From: Lolium rigidum
Lineage: Eukaryota > Streptophyta > Magnoliopsida > Poales > Poaceae
DNA: 64,000 nt
Direction: 5' to 3'
Assembly: GCF_022539505.1 (NCBI RefSeq)
Contig: NC_061508.1
Span: forward strand, 92,235,276 to 92,299,275
A model generated the notes under the pieces. The model saw nothing but the letters and a program-made list of their open reading frames with translations, was not told where the DNA came from and did no database searches. The position numbers were made by a program, and so were the translations under genes. Below are positions 36,662 through 45,510 of the stretch, piece by piece. Position 1 is the first letter of the stretch; every line of letters starts with the position of its first letter.

Positions 36662-38365
36662 TGATACGTCTCCAACGTATCGATAATTTCTTGTGTTCCA
36701 TGCCACATTATTGATGTTATCTACATGTTATATGCACACTTTATGTCATATTCGTGCATTTTCTCGGAACTAACCTATTAACAAGATGCCGAAGTGCCGG
36801 TTCTCGTTTTCTGCTGTTTTTGGTTTCAGAAATCCTAGTAACGAAATATTCTCGGAATCGGACGAAATCAACGCCCAGGTTCCTATTTTACCCGGAAGCA
36901 TCCAGAACACACGAGAACCGCCAGAGAAGAGGGGCAGGGCCACCAGACCATACCCCGGCGCGGCCAAGGGGGGGGTGTGGGCCCCCCTTCGACCTTCCTG
37001 CGCCGCCTCTTCGCCTATAAGAAGCCCCTGGATCAGAAAACCCTATAACGATTGACGAAAACCCACGAAAACCTTCCAGAGCCGCCGCCATCGCGAAGCC
37101 AAGATCTGGGGGACAGGATCTCTGTTCCGGCACCCTGCCGGAGCGGGGAAGTGCCCCCGGAAGGCTTCTCCATCGACACCGCTGCCATCTCCACCGCCAT
37201 CTTCATCACCGCTGCTGCTCCCATGAGGAGGGAGTAGTTCTCCATCGAGGCTCGGGGCTGTACCGGTAGCTATGTGGTTCATCTCTCTCCTATGTGCTTC
37301 AATACAATAATCTCATGAGCTGCCTTACATGATTGAGATTCATATGATGATGCTTGTAATCTAGATGTCATTATGCTAGTCAAGTGAGTTTTACTTATGT
37401 GATCTCCGGAGACTCCTAGTCCCACGTGTGTAAAGGTGACAAGGTGTGCACCGTGTGGGTCTCTTAGGCTAGATTTCACGAGAATACTTATTCACTCGTT
37501 GAATGGTATAGTGAGGTGCTTATTTATATCTCTTTATGATTGCAATGTGTTTGTATCACAATTTATCTATGTGCTACTCTAGCAATGTGTTATTAAAGTA
37601 GTTCTATTCCTCCCGCACGTGTGTAAAGGTGACAAGTGTGTGCACCGTGTTAGTACTTGGTTTATGCTATGATCATGATCTCTTGTAGATTATGGAGTTA
37701 ACTATTGCTATGATAATATTGATGTGATCTATTCCTCCTACATATGCATGAAGGTGACAGGTGTGCATGCTATGCTAGTACTTGGTTTAGTAGCGTTGAT
37801 CTATCTTACACTAAAGGTTACTTAAACATGAGCATTATTGTGGAGCTTGTTAACTCCGGCATTGAGGGTTCGTGTAATCCTACGCAATGTGTTCATCATC
37901 CAACAAAAGTGTAGAGTATGCATTTATCTATTCCGTTATGTGATCAATGTTGAGAGTGTCCACTAGTGAAAGTGTAAACCCTAGGCCTTGTTCCTAAATA
38001 CTCGCTGAGTTACTACTCGCTTGTTTACTTGTTTTATTGCGTTACTACTCGCTGCAATACCACCACCATCAACTACACGCCAAGCACTTTTCTCGGCACC
38101 GTTGCTACTGCTCATACTTATTTATACCACCTGTATTTCACTATCTCTTCGCCGAACTAGTGCACCTATTTGGTGTGTTGGGGACACAAGAGACTTCTTG
38201 CTTTGTGGTTGCAGGGTTGCATGAGAGGGATATCTTTGACCTCTTCCTCCCCGAGTTCGATAAACCTTGGGTATCCACTTAAGGGAAACTTGCTGCTGTT
38301 CTACAAACCTCTGCTCTTGGAGGCCCAACACTGTCTACAGGAAAGGAGGGGGAACGTAGACATCA
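36662..38365 (+). repeat. 3' LTR of family B (1704 bp)
   Basis: TGATACGTCTCCAACGTATC to ...GAACGTAGACATCA, then the target duplication GTATG. Confidence 0.9.
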
Positions 38366-39238
38366 GTATGCAAGGTCGCGGATAAGACAGTGTGGACTTG
38401 GATCTTGCACCTGGCCTCACACCAAGGAAGTGTGGACGGAGACTATATGCCGGTTGGTATTAAGGATAAGTTCTCTTATGGGAAAAGTAACGCACATCTG
38501 CAGAGGGTATCAAAATTGTGGCAGTCACTCCCTGTTCCGGGAAAGGAACTACGAACGCGGCAGGAAAGGAACTCCATGAAGTTCTGGTCAACCTGTGAAG
38601 ACTTACGGGCATAGTTTTCAAAATAAAATAAACCTTTTGAAGAAATGTTTATGAAAACTTGCATTTGCCTACGACTTTCTAGTCTGTGGCTGTAGCTAGT
38701 GCATGATACACCTATTTCCTAATATGAACTTGTTGAGTACGCTCGTACTCATTCCCTCCCATTTGAACCCCCTTCTTAGATCAAGGCACCGAAGGAGAAA
38801 CTACCGTGGAACTCGAAGACAAAGGAGTCAACTGTAACAAGATGAAGAATCCAATCAAAGAAGTTAATGGAGTCAACTTCTGCATCAGTTAGAGTGAAAA
38901 CCTAGACTAGTAATAGAAGGGAACTTTTCCCTCATCCTAGCACCTAAGTAGCTAGAATTCTATAGCAAGCCTAGTATCTCTAGAGATAGTGATAGCAATA
39001 AGATAGACTACGAGTCGTTCTTCTGGAGCTTTATTTGAAGTTTTACCTCACTGTAAAGTAGGAGGCTGTGTTGATCTTATGTAAACAGTTTGTGTGTACT
39101 TCTATAGACATGCCTTGGACTCGCATATGTTTCTGTTGTACCACTCTGAGGGATGTAATATGAGTGAAACGGTGTTTCACTTGTGTTATGTCAACGACGT
39201 GCGTACTACAACATGCAGTGGTATGCTGTGTCACCACA

Positions 39239-39810
39239 TCCGGTTCCCCGCTATGACTTGGTCCAAAGATCAGATATGGGAGGTGATAAACTGTTGTGTG
39301 TGCTTACACAACATGATTATTGAGAATGAGCAAAGGTATTCAGTTCCTCTGAGCGAGCAAGATGCACCATATGACAGAGAGGGTCCTCTTGCACAGCCTA
39401 ATCACCAGGTGCCGGTATCGTGGACTTCGTTCATCGCTATGCGTTAGGAGATTCGAGACTCCGCAATGCATCAACAGCTGCAGGATGATCTGGTGGAGTA
39501 CATATGGAGGCTTCGAGCCAACACCAACTAGTTTCCATTTAATTTGTTTCAAAACTTGTCAAATTATTTGCTTGCCTTATTGAACTGTATGTTTATTTGT
39601 AAAAATAAGCTAAATATTCACCAAAATTTGTCAAATTCGCCGAAGTGTGAGTTTTGTGAAACTAAAGCCAGAAACGCCGATCTCCGGGCATCTCGCTGGG
39701 GGGCGGATGGAAGTTCGGCACTCCCCAGTCCCCACGCCAAAGTTTCGTCCAATCCGACGCTATTTAATGCCGGATTTGACTGTAGGGAGCGCCAACAGCC
39801 GGAGGTGCTC
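39239..39810 (+). pseudogene. PIF/Harbinger transposase C-terminus and 3' end of the element
   Basis: In frame with 20423-20634: FPAMTWSKDQIWEVINCCVC then LHNMIIENE, the conserved C-terminal block, through DDLVEYIWRLRANTN to a TAG at 39529. One in-frame TAG at 39445-39447 replaces what is normally Gln (MxQEIRD). Subterminal DNA ends GCCGGAGGTGCTC at 39810 followed by TTA (39811-39813), the Harbinger TWA target. The inverted complement GAGCACCTCCGGC matches the ends of the second Harbinger (45511). The left end is not in the window. Confidence 0.78.
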
Positions 39811-39813
39811 TTA

Positions 39814-40186
39814 CAAACTGTACGTCCAGTTCGGATGCACCAGCGACGCTGAATGCATGCAACAACAATTTCTGGAAGTAAATTGGACTACTTGAACTCC
39901 AGATAAAATTAGGATGTTCACTTGGCGCTTTACGCATAATTCCCTTGCATTGCGAATATATTTGAGACTGTGAGTTCATCTTATAGATTGCAAATATCTG
40001 AGTGGGTGAAGATGCAGGGCACTTGTTTGTGAAATGCAAAGCAATAAAAGAGGTGTGGCGGCGAAATGGCATGGAAGCAACCAGGATCAAGCTTGAAAAT
40101 GCTGAATGGACCGCGCGGACTGTTGACCTGCCGTGGGAATTAGGACGTGTTCACTGACAGCTTGGTGGTTGGTGGAACAATAGAAA
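39814..40186 (+). pseudogene. LINE fragment 1: zf-RVT region
   Basis: Broken frames read KIRMFTWRFTHNSLALR and GEDAGHLFVKCKAIKEVWRR, the zinc-binding segment after the RT of plant LINEs (zf-RVT). This is followed by a WWNNRN motif cut at 40186 by the Helitron/MULE insertions. Removing those makes the frame run on into 45428. Several stops and frameshifts; not functional. Confidence 0.65.
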
Positions 40187-42311
40187 CTAGATGATACCCC
40201 GCGCGTTGCTGCGGCATGATCAGTAGAAAAATATAGATAAGATGAAAGAAGTGCACAATGCCAATGCGATAGTAAGATTAATAGAACCATGTTCGCCAAC
40301 TCTTACATTGAGGTATGGTTTTTTTTCCACATATAAAAAGTACATACAAATAAGAAGTTTACATACTCAATGAGTTCAGACGTGCTAAATTTAACAAAAA
40401 AAAAACTTTATATAGTAACTTGGTAGGCTGTAACCATAGGTGTTAGTCCATCAGCTCATAAATTGAAAGGATATGATTAACTGAAAATCCAAACTTCAAC
40501 TTGTAGAGCAAAGTTCAAAAGCCTGACGACTCCATTGTAAATTTAGTACTGCCCTATGAAAATGGGATTGATCAATGGCAGTCTACACATGCAATTTGTC
40601 AATAAGGAAGTCGAAGTGCAAATAAATAAATAATCTTTACATTTCAAATAGAGCCAGAGAAGTACCGTGCCTACTGTCAGAGCACAACAGGAAAGAGAAG
40701 AATGTGAGGAAATAGACCATTTGTTGATGGATAGCAATCCATTAAATTAACGATGAGAGCATTCCTGAAAGATGAAGAGCATGCTCAAGATCAAGTAATA
40801 TCAATGAAGTTAGACATTGCACGCTGAAATCAAAGCAGCCTCATCTGCTAATGGAGTAAGAATAAAAAAACATGTATTTTTATGTGGCATGCTCTTATGA
40901 AGGTGGCATGCAGGTAGACGATCCTTGTAGTACAAAAAGTGGTGACAAAAACGATGGTGGAAATTGAAGGAAACATTAATTCGAAATTACTCGTTGATGT
41001 ATTAATACTTTTAGTTCATATGCCAGCAAGTAGGACAAAAAGGGAAATTAATAGGTGAAAAAAGAAAACTCATTAGCTTCCCAAATTATTGACGTCCTCC
41101 ATATGCATGGTCTTCAAGAAGTACAGAAATTCCGCAGCCACTGAACTTTTAAAAATCCACAGGTCCAGTTACATTAATAAGAAGTTGACCTCGATGGACG
41201 ACTAATATGTTAAATCTGAAAAATAACTTACAGAAAATTGAATGAATGAGTAAAGAAGAATTCAAATATCAGACAGTTTGGAATTATAGGTCAGCAACTT
41301 AGGAATTAACAAATTGGTCAAAACTAATGTGAGGCATGTTTTACATGGAGGCAGTACATGCCGTCCAGCAAAGCTCTATTCAAGTTCCTCAAATGTATAA
41401 CTGAAAATATGTAGAAGTGTAGTCGTACATGGCTCTGAAATGGTTGAATCTGCTGTAAATAGACGTACCTTCCACTGAAGTAGCACGGTCTGTGAGACTG
41501 TGACAATCCCTGGAGGAAAAAAAAAACACGCAAGGATCGCAGGTACAAAGCAGAACGGAAACATTAGAAGAAAAAATCAAAGAAACAAACACCAGCCTTA
41601 TGATTCTCTTCAGTCTTATTCTTGAACGACTGTGCTCTAGATTTCGACATTCGGGTGGTGCATGCCTGCACCTTGTCTTGCGTGTCTACAAAGCCAAATA
41701 ATCAGTTGATTCTAACAGAAGTAAAATAATGAGACAAAGATACAACTTAAATCCCCTAGCTAGCACTCAAGAAAAGGCTATGCTGTGACTTTCCTTGACA
41801 ATACAGATCAAGCTGTACAGGAGCCGAGCGGCCTGACAGTTGACGCCGAAGACATGGAGGCAACTTGGCCGGCCATGGCCATGGCAACCGCCGCCGTGGG
41901 GGGCCAGGTGGGATACTGGGATGTGTGCATCTGCTGCGCTGACAGTGTTTAACACATCTTCCGCATGGGAGAATTGTAATGGGATGGAGGGATTATGATG
42001 GTATATATAATGGGTAGATATTGTACCAGGCTTGGATGAGGTGGATTGGCATGGAATAGCAACGGAATGGACAGAGATGGAATGAAGAGGGGATTGGAAG
42101 GGGTAATGAGGGACATTAATTAGGTTTAGAGCAGTTGAGGAGATTGTGGGAATGCCCGAAGGCAACTCGGTGGCTGACTTTGGCTAGATTTAGGTGGGAG
42201 AGTTGAAGACACATGGCAGCCTGCGATTGCTCAAAGATGGTTGATGATGTGGATACCTTGCATGTCAAGAGAATTACTTTTAGTGGGTTGCTCCAATTTA
42301 GATATTATAGA
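40187..42311 (-). mobile_element. minus-strand Helitron (2.1 kb), inserted in a MULE target duplication
   Basis: On the minus strand the 5' end at 42311 reads TCTATAATATCTAAATTGG. The 3' end has the hairpin CCGC-AGCAACGC-GCGG followed by GGTATCATCTAG (ending 40187). The flanks are A (40186) and T (42312) on the + strand, the AT target. No Rep/helicase. It holds at least two phase-consistent captured exons (41593-41685, 41469-41509). Confidence 0.82.
41469..41685 (-). pseudogene. captured two-exon gene fragment inside the Helitron
   Basis: Minus strand: acceptor TTTGTAG, exon 41685-41593 reading TQDKVQACTTRMSKSRAQS and FKNKTEENHKA, and donor GCTG|GTGTTT. Then intron, acceptor CCTCCAG, exon 41509-41469 reading GIVTVSQTVLLQWK, and donor AAG|GTACGT. 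The phase carries across the intron (one base plus two). Helitrons often capture host exons. I do not recognise the donor gene. Confidence 0.4.
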
Positions 42312-42318
42312 TAAGCTA

Positions 42319-42600
42319 GGCGATTTACACAGAAATAACCCTTTTCTGAAACTATAGCACAGACTGATCCTCCGGTAAACTATTTCACTTATCTAACCCT
42401 TTTGTGTGGCGTTCCTCTAATGGGCGCCACACCTGACCGTGTGGCGCCCGTGCGGCCGCGCCACACTCCCATCCGACGTGGCGCCCTCGACGCTGATGTG
42501 TGCTCGAAACTGACGTGGCAGGATGCGTGGCGCCGCCCACATCGGCGCCACACTTTGAAAGTATGGCGCCCGTGGCAAGGGTGCCACACATCCACTTATG
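42319..42600 (+). repeat. left terminal inverted repeat of the MULE
   Basis: Collinear with the reverse complement of 45139-45418, with scattered substitutions and small indels. Contains several GGCGCC-centred palindromes. Confidence 0.85.
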
Positions 42601-42654
42601 ATTGCACAAAACATACTGTAAGACAATTCTCTAGGGACTTAGCCGTTTTGGCGA

Positions 42655-42870
42655 CCCTGTTTGTGTGGCGCCGACGCCAAGGGCGCCACACTTCACTATG
42701 TGGCGCCGACGGCACGGGCGCCACACAAAGAGGCTCGCCAGGACTAGGCGTCCGGAGCCCCTGGATGTTTTTGACATGTAAGTTGATATAAGTTGGCATG
42801 TGTGGCATCGAAGCCATGGGCGCCACACAGTGCAGTGTGGCGCCTATGCCATGGGCGCCACACATTGATT
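42655..42870 (+). repeat. extra GGCGCC palindrome modules inside the MULE
   Basis: Four further TGTGGCGCC/GGGCGCCACAC modules outside the TIR, on the left side only. They look like local amplification of the TIR module. Confidence 0.65.
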
Positions 42871-42939
42871 TGTGCTAAACCATGAAAAATTCTACCATAT
42901 TCCAACAGTTTTGAATACAACATTGCACATAACATGTAG

Positions 42940-43085
42940 GACACATCATAGTGGTTCAAATAACACATAAAGTTCGACTACATCAAGGTTCCAATTACAA
43001 TAAGGTTCAACGACATGAAGGTTCGAGAAGATCAAGGTTCACACAACATCATGGTTCGACAACATAAAGGTTCGACAACAAGAAC
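42940..43085 (+). repeat. short tandem repeat (AAGGTTCGACAACAT-like)
   Basis: Eight or so degenerate copies of a unit of about 15-20 bases with AGGTTC in the 3' flank of the MULE gene. No other feature. Confidence 0.5.
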
Positions 43086-43100
43086 ATAGCCAAAGGGACA

Positions 43101-44773
43101 TCACTGCGTGGCAAAGGCTCCCTCCCCCCTCGCCTTCTTCTTCTTAGATTCTTCAGCCAATTCTTCCTTCTCCCTTATGTCACGAGCCAACTGAACCACC
43201 GAGTGGAAGAAATGGTGGCGCTCCTCCGTCTTTGCAGCTTCCGCTTGAGCTCTTTCCTCCTTGATGCGCTCAGCCTCCCTAGCCACCTCCTCTAGGCGCA
43301 TCCTATTGGCCCTCTCCCTCGCTATTTGAGCAAGTTGCCAGTTCTTCTGGAATTTTCCCCTCCATAGACGGTCCCGTTCGGTCTTGATCTTCTCATTCCT
43401 CTTCTTCTCGCATCGTATGTATTCCTGATACTCCCTTTGCATACGGGCACGCTCGGCCATCTTATTGTCTTCCTCCTCCTTCTTCTTCCTCTCAAGTTCT
43501 TCCTTGTCCCTCTTCCGCACCGTCCTCATAGCCTCCTCCCAAACGGACTCGTCCTTCTCATTGCCCTCCCACGCCCCTTCCCCTTGGTGGGTTGAGTTGC
43601 CAGACCTGAAAACAAAATTGAAAAAACAAAGTTAGTCACGGAATAGGAAAATAGAAAGTACAATACAATTAATATATTGGAGACACATACGGATAAGGCC
43701 CCGCTAGGTATCCTAGCATACTAGTACCCCGACGTCCACCATGGCGACCTCTACTAAGCCCTACATGAATCCTTGGTTGCCTTGGAGCTTGTCTCCATTG
43801 TGATTGATGGCTTGGAGCTTGTTGCGAACGAGCTTGTTGCCTTGGAGCTTGTTGGCTTGGACCTTGTTGCGAAGGAGTTTGTTGGCTTGGACCTTGTTGC
43901 GAACGAGCTTGTTGCCTTGGAGCTTGTTGTCGTGGGGTTTGTTGGCTTGGAGCTTGTTGGCTTGGAGTTTGTTGGCTTGGGGTTTGTTGGCTTGGGGTTT
44001 GTTGACTTGGAGGTTGGTTTGAAGCTTGTTGGCTACTTGACGCTTGGCTTGTGCTAGCATCATTGCCCTTTGATTTTTTGCCGGATGTACATTTCCTTTT
44101 ATTGTGCCCCTTACTATTGCATGATCCATAATTAGTTGGCTCGCGAGCCTCTTGGAATAACTTGTTTCCCGAATGACCCCATCTATCCATATATCCGTGA
44201 TACCTCTTTGTCTTTCTTCTTCCACGTTCACAACCTTCCATTCCGGATCTGGCCAAACTTGTACTCCATGATACTCCAGCCATTGTGATTGGTCCAAGTA
44301 GGGAGAAAACCTTGGAGCCCATTTCCTGTTTGTGGCTTCGATGGAGAACTCGGCCTCCCGAACGGTGAGCGGGTTATTGTAGTCGACACGTCTAGTGCGT
44401 GCCGCTGTTAGCAAGTGGGAGCAAGCCAAATGAAGCAAAGAGGGCCTCCTACATGTGCATTCACATGTCTTTAGGGACACACGGAAAGCTCGGCCTCCGT
44501 TTTGGACACCACCTTGTGTGGTGCCTCCCGGCTCATTCACTTGGTAAACCCCACATTATGTCTTCCCTCTAGCTCAACACCATCATTTGGCTCATTCCAA
44601 TTCAACTCAACCCTCACTTGTGCTACCACCTCCGCAAAGCTAGGGCTAAGGTTAAACACCAAGTCAACCTCTTCCGGGTCCGGCTCTATGTTTCCCTTCA
44701 AGAAAGCATCCTTGTCCACATGATGAATATGAACAATTCTTTCCATCCCCCTAGCATAATGGGAACAACACAT
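43101..44773 (-). pseudogene. MULE transposase gene, internally deleted, with SWIM finger and coiled-coil exon
   Basis: N-terminal piece (44773-44537): MCCSHYARGMERIVHIHHVD through VRVELNWNEPNDGVELEGRH, then a jump to the C-terminus. The central part, including the MULE DDE domain, is gone. C-terminal piece (from 44540): NEPGGTTQGGVQNGGRAF, a SWIM zinc finger CECTCRRPSLLHLACSH, then, after a frameshift near 44225, a knuckle YGSCNSKGHNKRKC (first Cys replaced by Tyr) and a Gln-rich repeat. A donor at about 43693 and an acceptor near 43605 lead to a last exon (43605-43101) with a charged coiled coil (MRTVRKRDKEELERKKKEEE and on). Non-functional as a transposase. Confidence 0.75.
43796..44030 (-). 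repeat. in-gene tandem repeat encoding SQQ(A/T)P units
   Basis: A 15-base or doubled 30-base unit (TTGGAGCTTGTTGGC on the + strand) repeated about 15 times, encoding Ser-Gln-Gln-Ala/Thr-Pro on the minus strand. The open frames on the + strand across it are shadows. Confidence 0.8.
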
Positions 44774-45427
44774 ACACAGATGTGTTCATTAGTTACCATA
44801 ATCATCGTAATCTACCCATACAAACTAGCACACTACCATTTCTCCTACTTCAACAACCCTAACATCCAACCAAATCCACATCCACCCTCAAATCAACCAA
44901 ATCCACATCTAGGGTTTCACATGTAGATTCAACTAAATACACAAAATCAATGGATGAAAAGAAGGGGAACAGAGGAGATTACCTCAAGGAATGGGTTGGG
45001 AACGATCTCCACGGATAGATCTGACGAAATTCAACGGATTTGAGGGGGGGGGAGAGAGCCGTCCGCCTTGGAGTTTAGGGAGGAAGAAACAGAGAATGGA
45101 ATGGCTGGGTCGAGCTGGAGCGGGCTCGCGCGGCCACACATAAGTGGATGTGTGGCGCCCTTGCCACGGACGCCACACTTTCAAAGTGTGGCGCCGATGT
45201 GGGCGGCGCCACACATCCTGCCACGTCAGTTTCGAGCACACCTCAGCGTCGAGTGCGCCACGTCGGATGGGAGTGTGGCGCCGGCCGCACGGGCGCCACA
45301 CAGTCAGGTGTGGCGCCCATGGGAGGGGCGCCACACAAAAGGGTTGGATGAGTGAAATAGTTTGCCCGAGATGTCAGTCTGTGCTATACAGAAAAGGGTT
45401 ATTTTTGTGTAAATCGCCAATAAGCTA

Positions 45428-45507
45428 AGGGAGGAGAGAACTACTGGTCACTGCTGCTGAAATTGTTCGTCGATCTATTGGTCAAACTGACGAGTGCTTG
45501 GAGCATT
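45428..45507 (+). pseudogene. LINE fragment 2
   Basis: Continues the frame of fragment 1: REERTTG, then AAEIVRRSIGQTDECLEHF in an adjacent frame. This is the linker between the zf-RVT and RNase H segments of plant LINEs. Bounded by the MULE target duplication and the Harbinger at 45511. Confidence 0.5.
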
Positions 45508-45510
45508 TCA

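Larger units (their letters stand above)
31471..38365 (+). mobile_element. complete non-autonomous LTR retrotransposon, family B (6.9 kb)
   Basis: Two LTRs of 1704 bp each, TG...CA ends, exact target duplication GTATG (31466-31470 and 38366-38370), tRNA-Asp primer site and a polypurine-like tract. The only ORF is a short frame-shifted one (33339-34075). No pol genes are present. The LTRs are nearly identical, so the insertion is relatively recent. Its 3' untranslated part is collinear with family A, so the two families are sisters. Confidence 0.92.
20635..39238 (+). mobile_element. large LTR unit (about 6.6 kb without its inserts), possibly a giant solo LTR or LARD-like element
   Basis: Starts TGTAATATCCCAGG and ends ...GTGTCACCACA, flanked by TCCAG (20630-20634) and TCCGG (39239-39243), a 5-bp target duplication with one mismatch. 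The Harbinger frame resumes exactly across it. Removing the Helitron (24194-29272) and the nested LTR element (31471-38365 plus its duplicated GTATG) leaves about 6.6 kb in three blocks: 20635-24193, 29273-31470 and 38371-39238. No gag or pol is visible. I see only one copy of each terminus, so either this is one very long LTR (solo) or a long non-coding element whose second LTR I cannot recognise. A GC-rich island (22890-23890) has a TATA-like CCTATTAATATG near 23229 and a splice-donor-like CAAGGTGAGT near 23553. Confidence 0.6.
42319..45418 (-). mobile_element. Mutator-like element (MULE, 3.1 kb) with about 280-bp terminal inverted repeats
   Basis: Inverted ends begin GGCGATTTACACAGAAATAA (left) and its near complement (right), extending about 280 bp each (42319-42600, 45139-45418). 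The right target duplication is AATAAGCTA (45419-45427). The left one reads GATAAGCTA only because a Helitron inserted in it; with the Helitron removed it is also AATAAGCTA, a perfect 9 bp. The TIRs are built of palindromic GTGTGGCGCC...GGCGCCACAC modules. The internal gene runs on the minus strand. Confidence 0.9.

Noticed and set aside
5021..39531. MYB-like gene and the Harbinger transposase as ORF1 and ORF2 of one element
   Set aside because: Possible in principle, since PIF/Harbinger elements have such a pair. However, the transposase 5' half is missing, the end sequences differ, and the second Harbinger here has no MYB ORF. Not claimed.
43773..44057. Plus-strand Leu/Val-rich ORF (ELVALELVGLDLV...)
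   Set aside because: It is the other strand of the SQQ-P repeat in the MULE gene. The periodicity comes from the DNA repeat.
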